DNA of 53,415 nucleotides from JBMNCR01 sp049366695. Its GTDB lineage: Bacteria > Bacillota > Clostridia > Eubacteriales > Alkalibacteraceae. Below, piece by piece: positions 36,570 through 45,911 of the stretch. Both the position numbers and the translations under genes were made by a program. Every line of letters starts with the position of its first letter. The stretch's first letter is position 1. The stretch is taken from NCBI GenBank assembly GCA_049366695.1, contig JBMNCR010000107.1, forward strand, positions 1-53,415. Reading direction: 5' to 3'. The notes below the pieces were generated by a model. It searched no databases, was not told where the DNA came from, and was given only the letters and a program-made list of their open reading frames with translations.

Positions 36570-37391
36570 ATGACTAGTACAAAGGAAATACAAAATAAAA
36601 ATCATAATTATGATGCTTGGGAACATGTAAACATGGCACGATCAACAGATAGACCAACGTCTCTAGATTACATAAATAACATATTTTGTGATTTTATTGA
36701 GTTTCACGGAGATAGAAATTTTAAAGATGATAAATCTATCGTGGGTGGTATAGCTTTTTTAGATAGTATGCCAGTTACAGTAATCGGACAACAAAAAGGA
36801 AGAGAAACTCAAGAAAACATTGACAGAAATTTTGGCATGCCTTACCCTGAGGGATATAGAAAATCTCTTAGACTGATGAAACAAGCAGAAAAGTTTAATC
36901 GACCTATAATATGTTTTGTTGATACTCCAGGTGCTTTTTGTGGTATTGGAGCTGAAGAGCGAGGACAAGGCCATGCTATAGCAAATAATTTATTCGAATT
37001 GTCTCATTTAAGAGTGCCTATAATTTCGGTAGTGATTGGAGAAGGTGGCAGCGGTGGTGCCTTGGCGTTGACTATTGCAGATGAAATATGGATGATGGAG
37101 TACTCCATATATTCAATTTTATCGCCTGAAGGTTTTGCGTCCATATTATGGAAAGACAGTTCCAAAGCTAAGAAAGCTGCCGAATTAATGAAATTAACTT
37201 CTTTTGACTTATTAGATCTAAATGTAATAGATAAAATAATTCCGGAAGAAGGAAACTCAAAAGAACATTACGAAAACACTATGGCATATATGAAAAATAG
37301 TCTTATTCAATCGTTAAGGACTTTAAATACAATTCCAATAAAAACTATATTAAAAAAAAGATATCAGAAATTTAGAAATATTGGTAATTAA
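36570..37391 (+). CDS. accA: Acetyl-CoA carboxylase carboxyltransferase alpha subunit
   Basis: A 273-residue alpha subunit. Visible segments: RPTSLDYINNIFCDFIEFHG, GQQKGRETQENI, CFVDTPGAFCGIGAEERGQG and VVIGEGGSGGALAL, the carboxyltransferase core. I place the start at the ATG at 36570, which has AAGGGGTG five bases upstream and avoids overlap; the frame is open to 36546. Completes the carboxylase set. Confidence 0.96.
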   Translation: MTSTKEIQNKNHNYDAWEHVNMARSTDRPTSLDYINNIFCDFIEFHGDRNFKDDKSIVGGIAFLDSMPVTVIGQQKGRETQENIDRNFGMPYPEGYRKSLRLMKQAEKFNRPIICFVDTPGAFCGIGAEERGQGHAIANNLFELSHLRVPIISVVIGEGGSGGALALTIADEIWMMEYSIYSILSPEGFASILWKDSSKAKKAAELMKLTSFDLLDLNVIDKIIPEEGNSKEHYENTMAYMKNSLIQSLRTLNTIPIKTILKKRYQKFRNIGN

Positions 37392-37413
37392 CTCTCTTTG
37401 AAAGGAGAAACAA

Positions 37414-38391
37414 TTGAGCACATCAAAAATAATAGCAACTGGAAAATATTGCCCAAAACTAGTGGTATCTAATAATGATTTAGAAGAATTAATTGATACT
37501 AGCGATGAATGGATATACTCGAGAACTGGTATAAAGGAAAGAAGGATTTCAGAAGAAGAAAGTACTTTGGATTTATCATATAAATCTTCAATTGATGCTT
37601 TAACAAAATATAATATTGACGTAAATACTATAGAGTTAATAATTGTAGCTACTGTAACTCCAGATTATTTCATTCCATCTACAGCTTCATTGTTACAAAA
37701 TAAGCTAGGTATTAATTCTAATGATGTAATATGTTTTGATATAAATGCTGCGTGTACTGGTTTAATATATGCTATACAAATTGCAAATAAATACATAGCT
37801 TCTGGTGCTATTAAAAGAGCTCTTGTCGTAGGTGCTGAAAACTTCTCCAAGGTTCTTAATTGGAAAGATAGAAGTACATGTGTATTATTTGGTGATGGTG
37901 CTGGTGCAGTGATATTAGAAAATAATAATACAGGAATAATAAGTGATTATACTAATTCTATGGGAGATGAAGATTTTAATTTATGCGTTCCTGCATTACC
38001 TTTAAATAACCCATTCTCATCTTCTAAAGATAATTATAGAGATAACTACCTTACAATGAATGGTAGTGAAATATTTAAATTTGCAACTTTTGCAATTAAG
38101 GACTCAATTGAAAACTTACTAGAAAAAAGCAATTTGAATTTAGATGATATAAATTATATAGTTCCCCATCAAGCTAATAAGAGAATAATAAAAAAGGTTT
38201 CCAAAATCATGAATATCCCAATAGAGAAATTCTATATGAATTTAGAAAATTATGGAAATACTTCTGCAGCAAGTATAGGAATAGCTTTGGATGAATTATT
38301 TAATGATAATTTCTTAAAAAAAGGTGATAAATTAATTTTAGTAGGTTTTGGTGGTGGATTAACTTGGGGATCAATATTATTTGAATATTAA
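37414..38391 (+). CDS. fabH: 3-oxoacyl-ACP synthase III (FabH)
   Basis: A 325-residue ketoacyl synthase that starts fatty acid chains from acetyl-CoA (or branched acyl-CoA) and malonyl-ACP. The triad is visible: Cys in DINAACTGLIYAI, His in PHQANKRI and Asn in ENYGNTSAASI. Starts with TTG after AAAGGAG. Primer preference, straight or branched, cannot be read from the sequence. Confidence 0.96.
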   Translation: MSTSKIIATGKYCPKLVVSNNDLEELIDTSDEWIYSRTGIKERRISEEESTLDLSYKSSIDALTKYNIDVNTIELIIVATVTPDYFIPSTASLLQNKLGINSNDVICFDINAACTGLIYAIQIANKYIASGAIKRALVVGAENFSKVLNWKDRSTCVLFGDGAGAVILENNNTGIISDYTNSMGDEDFNLCVPALPLNNPFSSSKDNYRDNYLTMNGSEIFKFATFAIKDSIENLLEKSNLNLDDINYIVPHQANKRIIKKVSKIMNIPIEKFYMNLENYGNTSAASIGIALDELFNDNFLKKGDKLILVGFGGGLTWGSILFEY

Positions 38392-38438
38392 TAATCAAAT
38401 AATTAAAAATAAATAATAAATAATGGAGGTAATCTAAA

Positions 38439-38669
38439 ATGATTAAAGAAAAAGTATTTGATATATTGGCTGAAGAACTAGGAATTGAATTGGATGAAAT
38501 TAAAGAGGATTCTAATATCCAAGAAGATCTAGGTGCTGATTCACTGGCAGTTGTAGAAATAATTATGGCTTTTGAAGATGAATTTGACATAAAAATCTCA
38601 GAAGAAGACTCTTTAAAACTTTCTACTGTTAATGATATTATTACTTACATCACAAGCAAAACAGAGTAA
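38439..38669 (+). CDS. acpP: Acyl carrier protein
   Basis: A 76-residue acidic ACP. The phosphopantetheine attachment serine is in GADSLAVVEIIMAFEDEF. It carries the growing acyl chain between the enzymes encoded around it. Strong TGGAGG ribosome site, as expected for an abundant protein. A 47-base gap separates it from fabH; fabD follows after eight bases. Confidence 0.97.
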   Translation: MIKEKVFDILAEELGIELDEIKEDSNIQEDLGADSLAVVEIIMAFEDEFDIKISEEDSLKLSTVNDIITYITSKTE

Positions 38670-38677
38670 GGTATACT

Positions 38678-39613
38678 ATGAAAAAAATAGCTTTTTTATT
38701 TCCCGGCCAGGGTGCCCAATACTTTGGTATGGGTAAAGAATTATATGAAAATTTTGATGAAGCACGGGATGTCTTTGACAAGGCCGATGCTTCACTTCCA
38801 TTTAAAATGACGCAATTGTGTTTTAATGGTGAAAACGAAGAACTAAATCAAACAAAATATACTCAACCGGCAATACTTACAACAAGTATTGCTACTTATA
38901 TGATACTAAAACACTACAATATTAATCCTTCATTTTTTGCAGGTTTGAGCCTTGGAGAATATTCCGCTTTGGTAGCATCTGAAATGTTAGATTTAGAAAC
39001 TGCAGTTAAATTAGTATTTAATAGAGGATCATTTATGGAAGAAGCTGTCCCTAAAGGCAAAGGTTCAATGGCTGCAATAATTGGTTTAGACAATTCTAAA
39101 GTTGAACAAATATGTAAAGAAGCAAGTATAAAAGGTGTTGTAGAACCAGCTAACTATAACTATAATGGACAGATTGTAATTGGAGGAGAAACCTCCGCAT
39201 TGGATTATGCCTGTACATTATTTGAAAAAAATGGTGCAAAAAGAGTTGTAAAATTAAATGTTAGTGGGCCATTTCACACATCTTTACTAAAATTAGCTTC
39301 TGAAAATTTGAGTGAATACTTAAAAAAAATTCAACTAAATAGTTGGAAAATTCCCATTATATCAAATGTAACCGGAAAACCATATGATAATTTATCATCT
39401 GTAAACAACTTACTTGTAAACCAAGTAGTATCTCCGGTGCAATGGGAAAGCAGTGTAAAATATATGTTGAATCAAGGTATCACACACTTTATAGAAGTGG
39501 GACCTGGAAAGGTTCTTAGTGGTTTTGTAAGAAGGATAGATAGAAAAACAAAAGTGTTAAATGTTGAAAACATCAAATCCTTAGAAAATACTTTGAAAAT
39601 ACTCGGAGGTTGA
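38678..39613 (+). CDS. fabD: Malonyl-CoA:ACP transacylase
   Basis: A 311-residue transacylase loading malonate onto ACP. Motifs: FPGQGAQYFGMGKELY, the nucleophilic serine in AGLSLGEYSAL, and the catalytic histidine in VSGPFHTSLL. Length is normal. One base separates its stop from fabG. Confidence 0.97.
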   Translation: MKKIAFLFPGQGAQYFGMGKELYENFDEARDVFDKADASLPFKMTQLCFNGENEELNQTKYTQPAILTTSIATYMILKHYNINPSFFAGLSLGEYSALVASEMLDLETAVKLVFNRGSFMEEAVPKGKGSMAAIIGLDNSKVEQICKEASIKGVVEPANYNYNGQIVIGGETSALDYACTLFEKNGAKRVVKLNVSGPFHTSLLKLASENLSEYLKKIQLNSWKIPIISNVTGKPYDNLSSVNNLLVNQVVSPVQWESSVKYMLNQGITHFIEVGPGKVLSGFVRRIDRKTKVLNVENIKSLENTLKILGG

Positions 39614-39614
39614 T

Positions 39615-40355
39615 ATGTTAAAAGGAAAGACAGCCTTAATTACAGGAGGCTCTAGAGGGATTGGTAGTGCAATAGCAAAAAAATTAAGTAGTCTTAATGC
39701 AAATGTAGTAATAAATTATGCAAACAATGACCAGGCAGCAAATAAATTAGTTGAAGAACTTAGAAAAAATGGAAATGAAGCCATTGCTATTAAGGGTAAT
39801 ATTAAAAATTTTGCTGAGTCTAAAGATATAATTGATAACACTGTAAAGGAATTTGGCAGTATAGATATATTAGTTAATAATGCAGGAATCACAAAAGATA
39901 ATCTAATACTCAAAATGAGTGAAGAAGACTTTGATGAAGTAATTTCTATTAATCTAAAAGGATGTTTTAATTGTATTAAACATGCAACTAAATACATGTT
40001 AAAGAAGAAAAAAGGTAGAATAATTAACATAGCCTCTGTAATAGGATTAATTGGCAATCCAGGTCAAGCCAATTATGCCGCATCAAAAGCAGGCATTATT
40101 GGACTAACTAAATCTGTAGCAAAAGAAGTTGCTACAAGAGGTATTACAGTTAATGCAGTTGCTCCAGGATTTATCGTGTCCGATATGACAGATAAATTAA
40201 CAGATGAACAAAAAAATGCTATAAAAGCTAATATCCCCACAAAATCACTCGGTTCTGTAGAGGATGTAGCGAATTTAGTAGCTTTTCTTTCATCTGATGA
40301 CGCAGGCTATATAACTGGTCAGGTAATAAATGTTGACGGCGGAATGGTAGTTTAG
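39615..40355 (+). CDS. fabG: 3-oxoacyl-ACP reductase
   Basis: A 246-residue short-chain dehydrogenase doing the first NADPH reduction of the elongation cycle. TGGSRGIGSAIA is the cofactor loop, NNAG follows, and the catalytic Ser-Tyr-Lys lies around NIASVIG and ANYAASKAG. C-terminal GYITGQVINVDGGMVV is typical. Tightly packed between fabD and fabF. Confidence 0.97.
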   Translation: MLKGKTALITGGSRGIGSAIAKKLSSLNANVVINYANNDQAANKLVEELRKNGNEAIAIKGNIKNFAESKDIIDNTVKEFGSIDILVNNAGITKDNLILKMSEEDFDEVISINLKGCFNCIKHATKYMLKKKKGRIINIASVIGLIGNPGQANYAASKAGIIGLTKSVAKEVATRGITVNAVAPGFIVSDMTDKLTDEQKNAIKANIPTKSLGSVEDVANLVAFLSSDDAGYITGQVINVDGGMVV

Positions 40356-40366
40356 GAGGCTTAGAT

Positions 40367-41599
40367 ATGAGAAGAGTAGTTGTAACAGGTATAGGAACCA
40401 TAAATCCTTTAGGACAAAATACTGACGAATTTTGGGATAATATTAAGTCTGGACAATGTGGTATAAGTAAAATCTCTGGATTCAATACTGATGATTATGT
40501 TGTAAAATGCGCAGGTGAAGTGAAAGAATTTGATGCACTAAAATATATACATAAACGTGATATTAAAAGATTAGATAGATTTACTCAATTTGCACTATAT
40601 GCAGCCCATCAAGCTTACGAAGATGCTAAGTTAAATGAATATGAAGTTGATAGAGAAAAAATTGGTGTTATTGTAAGTAGCGGTATAGGTGGTATTAAAA
40701 CTTTTCATGAACAAACTGAAAAAATGATTAAAAGAGGGCATGACAGAGTCTCTCCATACTTTATACCTATGATGATTGCCAATATGGCAGCTGGACATAT
40801 AGGAATAGCTTTAGATGCAAAAGGCCCTTGTTATTGTGTAGTAACAGCATGTGCTTCAGGTACAAATGCCATTGGTGAAGCCTTCCATAAAATAAGATAT
40901 GGACAAATGGATGTTGCTATCACTGGAGGTACAGAAGCTTCTGTATGCGAAATTGGTATATCTGGATTTATGTCTATGAAAGCGTTAAGTACTTCTGAAG
41001 ACCCCTTAAAAGCTTCCACTCCCTTTGATAAAGACAGGGATGGTTTCGTGATGGGAGAAGGATCAGGAATATTGATTCTAGAATCTTTAGATAGTGCCTT
41101 AAATAGAAATGCTAAAATATATGCTGAGATAATAGGTTATGGCACTACATGTGACGCCTATCATATAACTGCACCTGCACCACAAGGTGAAGGTGGTATG
41201 AGAGCAATGAAAAAAGCACTAGAAGATGCTTCAATCGACATTAATGAAGTATCATATATTAATGCTCACGGTACCAGTACCTACCAGAATGATTTAAATG
41301 AGAGTTTAGCAATAAAAACTTTATTTAATGACTTGGCATATAAAATACCCGTTAGCTCTACTAAATCCATGATAGGACATCTCTTAGGAGCTTCAGGAGC
41401 AGTTGAAGCAATTGCATGTATTAAAGCTATACAAAATGACATCATACCACCAACTATAGGTTATACTACGCCTGATCCTGAGTGTGATTTAGATTATGTG
41501 CCTAATAAAGCTAGAGAATCAGAAGTAAACGTAGCTATTTCAAATTCTTTAGGTTTTGGTGGACATAATGCTACATTAGCTTTTAAGAAATATAAATAG
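40367..41599 (+). CDS. fabF: 3-oxoacyl-ACP synthase II
   Basis: A 410-residue condensing enzyme for chain elongation. Active-site Cys in VTACASGTNAIG, His in NAHGTSTYQND and second His in STKSMIGHLLGASGA. VVVTGIGTINPLG opens the protein. AGGAGG lies six bases before the ATG. No fabB-like second elongating synthase is in the cluster. Confidence 0.97.
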   Translation: MRRVVVTGIGTINPLGQNTDEFWDNIKSGQCGISKISGFNTDDYVVKCAGEVKEFDALKYIHKRDIKRLDRFTQFALYAAHQAYEDAKLNEYEVDREKIGVIVSSGIGGIKTFHEQTEKMIKRGHDRVSPYFIPMMIANMAAGHIGIALDAKGPCYCVVTACASGTNAIGEAFHKIRYGQMDVAITGGTEASVCEIGISGFMSMKALSTSEDPLKASTPFDKDRDGFVMGEGSGILILESLDSALNRNAKIYAEIIGYGTTCDAYHITAPAPQGEGGMRAMKKALEDASIDINEVSYINAHGTSTYQNDLNESLAIKTLFNDLAYKIPVSSTKSMIGHLLGASGAVEAIACIKAIQNDIIPPTIGYTTPDPECDLDYVPNKARESEVNVAISNSLGFGGHNATLAFKKYK

Positions 41600-41664
41600 A
41601 CTATCTCTGTAGAATAAAATCTTTTTTACAATGTATTTTTTATTTGATAAGTTAGGAGTTAGAT

Positions 41665-42090
41665 ATGATATTAAATAGTAATCAAATCCAAGAAATTATA
41701 CCCCATAGATATCCTTTTCTATTGGTAGATAAAATAATTGAACTTCAACCTGGTATAATAGCTACAGGTATTAAAAATGTAACAGTAAATGAGTATTTCT
41801 TTTTAGGTCATTTTCCTCATGAACATGTTATGCCGGGAGTTTTAATTATAGAAGCATTAGCTCAAGTAGGTGCAGTTGCTCTACTAAGTTTAGATGAAAA
41901 CAAGGGTAAAACAGCCTATTTTGGAGGCATAAAAAGTGCTAAATTTAAAAGAAAAGTTATTCCGGGTGATACACTAACCTTAAAGACAGAAATAACTAAA
42001 AGTCGTGGGAATGTCGGTTTTGGCAGTGCTGTAGCACTAGTTGATAATGAAATAGCAGCACAAGGAGAATTAATTTTTGCAATAAAATAA
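41665..42090 (+). CDS. fabZ: 3-hydroxyacyl-ACP dehydratase
   Basis: A 141-residue hotdog-fold dehydratase. The catalytic His and Glu are in LGHFPHEHVMPGVLIIEALAQ. It forms the trans-2-enoyl-ACP that FabV would then reduce. Last gene of the operon, 65 bases behind fabF and followed by a strong terminator. No fabA or fabM-type isomerase is seen, so the route to unsaturated acids is not encoded here. Confidence 0.97.
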   Translation: MILNSNQIQEIIPHRYPFLLVDKIIELQPGIIATGIKNVTVNEYFFLGHFPHEHVMPGVLIIEALAQVGAVALLSLDENKGKTAYFGGIKSAKFKRKVIPGDTLTLKTEITKSRGNVGFGSAVALVDNEIAAQGELIFAIK

Positions 42091-42106
42091 TTAAGTAAAT
42101 TTAGAG

Positions 42107-42136
42107 AAATGGAGAGCATATTATGCTCTCCATTTT
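42107..42136. terminator. Bidirectional terminator between fabZ and metK
   Basis: AAATGGAGAGCAT (42107-42119) pairs with ATGCTCTCCATTT (42123-42135), loop ATT, with T on the right and A on the left. It closes the fatty acid operon and lies nine bases from the metK stop. Confidence 0.85.
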
Positions 42137-42144
42137 ATATGATT

Positions 42145-43341
42145 TCACTTAACATCAATTCCTGATTGTTTTTTCAATAAAGTCACTTTATCAGTATTTT
42201 CCCATGGAAATTCTATATCAACTCGACCAAAGTGCCCATATGCAGCTGTTTTATTGAATATAGGCTTTTTCAAATCTAAATCTCTAATAATTGCAGCTGG
42301 TCTTAAATCAAAATTATTTTCAATTAATTCGATTAATTTCTCTTCATTAATTTTGCCTGTACCAAATGTATCTACAAATATAGAAACAGGTTTTGCAACC
42401 CCTATTGCATAAGCTAACTCTACCTCGCATTTATCTGCCAAACCTGCCGCTACAATATTTTTAGCCACATATCTTGCAGCATATGCCGCTGATCTATCAA
42501 CTTTAGTAGGATCTTTACCCGAAAATGCTCCACCACCATGACGTCCATATCCGCCATATGTATCTACGATTATTTTTCTTCCAGTTAATCCAGCATCCCC
42601 TTGCGGTCCACCTACTACAAATCTACCTGTAGGGTTAATAAATATCTTTGTTCTATCATCTAACAATTTTTCATCTACTATTGGTTTAATAACGTATTTT
42701 ATTATATCTTTTCTTATTGTATCTAATTCTACTTCACTGCTATGCTGCGACGATATTACAATAGTATCTACTCTTTTTGGCTTATCATTGTCGTATTCTA
42801 CTGTCACTTGAGTTTTACCATCAGGCCTTAAGTATTCAAGTGTACCATTCTTTCTTACATCAGACAATTTCTTAGACAACTGATGTGCCAGTGAAATGGG
42901 TAATGGCATTAACTCTGGTGTCTCATTACAAGCAAAGCCAAACATCATTCCTTGATCTCCAGCGCCAGTAGATTCAATATCTGTTTCAGTCATTTGTCCC
43001 ATTTTTACTTCTAATGCTTTATCAACCCCCAGTGCAATATCTCGTGATTGTTCATCAATTGATGTTAAAACAGCACATGTATCACAATCAAAACCATATT
43101 TTGCCCTTGTGTAACCTATCTCTCTAATTGTATCTCTTACAATTTTAGGTATATCAACGTAGCAATTTGTAGTTATTTCCCCTACTACTAATACGAGTCC
43201 CGTTGTAATTGTAGTTTCGCATGCAACTCTTGCATTTGGATCTTTTCCAATAATTGCATCAAGTACTGCATCAGATATCTGATCACATATTTTATCTGGA
43301 TGCCCTTCAGTTACTGATTCAGAAGTAAATAATTTTTTCAT
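42145..43341 (-). CDS. metK: S-adenosylmethionine synthetase
   Basis: A 398-residue enzyme making S-adenosylmethionine from methionine and ATP. Motifs: TSESVTEGHPDKICDQISDA, GAGDQGMMFGFA and GGGAFSGKDPTKVDRSAAY. Length is standard. AGGAGGG lies before the ATG. It is under a SAM-I riboswitch with terminator, so its own product would shut it off. The methyltransferases in the window depend on its product. Confidence 0.98.
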   Translation of the reverse strand: MKKLFTSESVTEGHPDKICDQISDAVLDAIIGKDPNARVACETTITTGLVLVVGEITTNCYVDIPKIVRDTIREIGYTRAKYGFDCDTCAVLTSIDEQSRDIALGVDKALEVKMGQMTETDIESTGAGDQGMMFGFACNETPELMPLPISLAHQLSKKLSDVRKNGTLEYLRPDGKTQVTVEYDNDKPKRVDTIVISSQHSSEVELDTIRKDIIKYVIKPIVDEKLLDDRTKIFINPTGRFVVGGPQGDAGLTGRKIIVDTYGGYGRHGGGAFSGKDPTKVDRSAAYAARYVAKNIVAAGLADKCEVELAYAIGVAKPVSIFVDTFGTGKINEEKLIELIENNFDLRPAAIIRDLDLKKPIFNKTAAYGHFGRVDIEFPWENTDKVTLLKKQSGIDVK

Positions 43342-43366
43342 CTGTATATCCCTCCTAGTTCAAAAT

Positions 43367-43390
43367 AAAAAACCTCGTCTTAAGACGAGG
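43367..43390 (-). terminator. Riboswitch-controlled terminator of metK
   Basis: CCTCGTCT (43373-43380) with TAAGACGAGG is a near-perfect hairpin followed leftward by six T. It lies between the SAM-I aptamer and the metK ribosome site and is the expression platform. Confidence 0.9.
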
Positions 43391-43403
43391 ATATAATCAC
43401 AAC

Positions 43404-43509
43404 GCCTTATCATTCAGATATTTCTGTAGGTATTAGCACCATTTGCATTTATTACATGCTGGTTGCCGGGTTTCACAGGGCCTATTCCCTCCACCTCTCT
43501 GGATAAGGT
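43404..43509 (-). promoter_or_regulatory. SAM-I (S-box) riboswitch of metK
   Basis: On the minus strand, in order: CCTTATCCAGAGAGGTGGAG, GGCCCTGTGAAACCCGGCAA, GGTGCTAATACC, and GATAAGG closing the P1 stem with CCTTATC. These are the conserved S-box elements, including the K-turn and SAM-binding core. With SAM bound the terminator downstream would form. Confidence 0.96.
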
Positions 43510-43534
43510 AACAATACTATTTAATTTTATATGT

Positions 43535-43563
43535 ATGATAACATACCTAAATATTAGTGTCAA
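43535..43563 (-). promoter_or_regulatory. Promoter of the metK leader
   Basis: On the minus strand a perfect TTGACA (43563-43558), 17 bases, TATCAT (43540-43535). It begins five bases after the end of the upstream exporter gene. Confidence 0.8.
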
Positions 43564-43567
43564 TACT

Positions 43568-44044
43568 TTATAATATCGCAGTTCCCAAAATAAAAGTAAG
43601 TACCATCATAGCTACTCCTGCTATTGATGCCCCAATAACTGATGCAGTAATACCTCTTTTAAGTTTAATCCCAATCAGTGAAGCGGCAAGACATCCTGTC
43701 CATACTCCCGTTCCTGGCAATGGTATAGCAATAAATAACACTAACCCCCAAAAACTGTATCTATCTATTGATTTAGATTTCTTTATTCCTCTATTATAAA
43801 TCCAATTCCCAATGCCGGATAAATATTTTGTTCCTCTCATCCATTCCAACAATGACGGTATCAACCATAATATAAATGGTGCTGGTATTATACTCCCTAT
43901 AATAGAAATAATATATGTAATTAGATAAGGCATTTTTAATAATAAAATACCATAAGGAATAGAAAACCTTAACTCAAAAACAGGAACCATAGCAGAAATC
44001 AAGACTTTTAACCAATCAGGAAATATACTAAGAAATTCAATCAT
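43568..44044 (-). CDS. Small multidrug export family membrane protein
   Basis: A 158-residue integral membrane protein matching the putative small multi-drug export family (COG2426). About four hydrophobic helices are visible, with GIVLLKMPYL-type and PGTGVWTGCLAASLIG segments, the latter (GTGVWTG) being a family hallmark. Transport has not been proved for most members. It starts four bases after the aldolase gene, so they share a transcript. Confidence 0.8.
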   Translation of the reverse strand: MIEFLSIFPDWLKVLISAMVPVFELRFSIPYGILLLKMPYLITYIISIIGSIIPAPFILWLIPSLLEWMRGTKYLSGIGNWIYNRGIKKSKSIDRYSFWGLVLFIAIPLPGTGVWTGCLAASLIGIKLKRGITASVIGASIAGVAMMVLTFILGTAIL

Positions 44045-44047
44045 TTT

Positions 44048-44737
44048 TTACACCTTCTTTATAGTTTTTGCTATAGAATCTTCATTATTATTCGCATAAC
44101 TCCAATCTTTTGTAAATTGTTCAACACTCCAATTAGTAAGCGAATGTTCCAATATTTTTTCTAGTAATTCTGTAGAAGTAGTCACTCCATTTACTCCATT
44201 TAAAGCACAATTATGTATCTGTTGAACATTCTTAAAACTTGCCGCAATAACTTCTGTATTATAACCATACATAGTAATAATATCCATCAGTTCTTTAACA
44301 ACATTAACTCCATCTCCCATAATATTATCTATTCTATTTACATATGGTATTAGAAACTTAGCACCACATTTTGCTGCCATTAACCCTTGCTGTGACGTAA
44401 TTATTGACGTAGCTGCAACACTATAGCCGTTCCTGCTTAGATATTTCATCGCCTTAAATCCTTCCCTAGTAACTGGAATTTTAACAGAAATATTTCCATT
44501 AATACTATTAAATATAGTTTTTGTATCTTCTACGATGCCATTGTAATCTGTGGCAATAACTTGTATAAATAATGTCTTAGCATCTCCTAAAATGCTGCTT
44601 ATTTCGTTCATTAAAGTAACAAAATCTAAATTTTCTTTTGTAATAATACTAGGATTAGTAGTAACACCGTCTATCTCATAATTATCAAGACAGCTCTTTA
44701 TTTCATTTACATTAGCAGTATCTAGAAATATTTTCAT
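44048..44737 (-). CDS. fsa: Transaldolase / fructose-6-phosphate aldolase-like protein
   Basis: A 229-residue small transaldolase-family enzyme. FLDTANVNEIKSCL, DGVTTNPSII and the Schiff-base lysine in ISVKIPVTREG are present, followed by ATSIITSQQGLMAAKCGA. The family has both fructose-6-phosphate aldolases and true transaldolases, and the sequence alone does not separate them. Likely role in sugar-phosphate exchange. First gene of a two-gene unit with the exporter. Confidence 0.88.
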   Translation of the reverse strand: MKIFLDTANVNEIKSCLDNYEIDGVTTNPSIITKENLDFVTLMNEISSILGDAKTLFIQVIATDYNGIVEDTKTIFNSINGNISVKIPVTREGFKAMKYLSRNGYSVAATSIITSQQGLMAAKCGAKFLIPYVNRIDNIMGDGVNVVKELMDIITMYGYNTEVIAASFKNVQQIHNCALNGVNGVTTSTELLEKILEHSLTNWSVEQFTKDWSYANNNEDSIAKTIKKV

Positions 44738-44875
44738 GTTTTAACTCTCCTTCTAAAAGTATAAAATTATTATACCTATATATTTACACGGTATCAATAT
44801 AATATCTAAATTAGCATGATATTTTTGGTATAATACATTAGAGAATTATAAAGGAATAGAAAGTAGGATACATTA

Positions 44876-45598
44876 ATGAAAAAAATATTAAGCTCAATGC
44901 GTAGAGCTATTCAAGATTTTGATATGATACATAATGGAGATAAAATAGCAATTGGTGTTTCAGGCGGAAAGGATAGTACTATATTATTAACAGCATTAAA
45001 AAGATACCAGTATTTTTCCCCTGAAAAATTTGAAATTGAAGCTATTACATTAGATATGGGCTTTGGAAATATGGACTTTACTCCTATAAAAAGTCTATGT
45101 GAGAAAATAGGAATTAATTATACAATTAAAAAAACGCAAATAGGCCCAATAGTATTTGAGGAAAGAAAAGAAAAAAATCCTTGTGCTCTCTGTGCTAGAA
45201 TGAAAAGAGGAGCTTTACACGATCTTGCATTAGAATTAGGATGCAAAAAGGTTGCCTTAGGGCATCACAGCGATGATGCTATAGAAACATTTTTCCTAAG
45301 TTTATTTTATGAAGGTAGAATCAATACCTTTTCTCCTGTAACATATCTAGACAGAAAGGATATCCATCTTATTAGACCTTTAATATACACTAAAGAAAAA
45401 GAAATAACATATTTTTGCAATAAAGAAAATTATCCTGTAGTAAAAAGCACTTGTCCTATCGATGGATTTTCAAAAAGGGAAGATATGAAAAATATGATAA
45501 AAACTTTCAAGAAAACTATTCCACGAATTGATGATAGGATATTATCTTCTTTTAAAAACAAAGAACAATTCAATTTATGGTTTGATTATTTTAAATAA
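44876..45598 (+). CDS. ttcA: TtcA-like tRNA thiolation ATPase
   Basis: A 240-residue PP-loop enzyme. SGGKDSTILL is the ATP-binding loop, CALCARMKRG holds the C-x2-C pair that binds iron-sulfur cluster in TtcA, and GHHSDDAIETFFLSLFYEGR follows; a further Cys lies in STCPIDGF. TtcA makes 2-thiocytidine in tRNA. The extended -10 TTGGTATAAT at 44825-44834 may be its promoter. Other thiolation targets within the TtcA/TilS group cannot be excluded. Confidence 0.88.
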   Translation: MKKILSSMRRAIQDFDMIHNGDKIAIGVSGGKDSTILLTALKRYQYFSPEKFEIEAITLDMGFGNMDFTPIKSLCEKIGINYTIKKTQIGPIVFEERKEKNPCALCARMKRGALHDLALELGCKKVALGHHSDDAIETFFLSLFYEGRINTFSPVTYLDRKDIHLIRPLIYTKEKEITYFCNKENYPVVKSTCPIDGFSKREDMKNMIKTFKKTIPRIDDRILSSFKNKEQFNLWFDYFK

Positions 45599-45756
45599 TT
45601 TACTTCACTCTCCCATTCAGTATACGCTTTTTCAGCAGTATATTCTTGTTGAACAATTTGATTTTTACTTGAATTTGTAATATCAAATTGAAATTTTATT
45701 GCACATATTGTAATAATTATCACAATTAAGTATAATACTAATCTTTTAATCTTCAC
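45586..45756 (-). CDS. Small single-pass membrane peptide, 56 residues
   Basis: A short frame running GTG to TAA on the minus strand. GAGGTGG lies five bases before the GTG. The peptide opens with a basic-then-hydrophobic helix (KIKRLVLYLIVIIITICAI) and continues as a polar, acidic tail ending in EWESEVNYLK, so it would be anchored in the membrane with the tail outside. Its last codons overlap the 3' end of the convergent ttcA by 13 bases. No family recognised. Confidence 0.55.
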   Translation of the reverse strand: MKIKRLVLYLIVIIITICAIKFQFDITNSSKNQIVQQEYTAEKAYTEWESEVNYLK

Positions 45757-45911
45757 TATTACCACCTCATATAGATTATTGACAGATTAAAATTTTAATA
45801 TTCTAATTTTATTGTAATAAACTTATTTTAACAGGCAATAATATTAGAATATTTTTATGATTTGGTAATGTTATACGAATTCGTTATATATACATTAATA
45901 GAGGTGATTAT

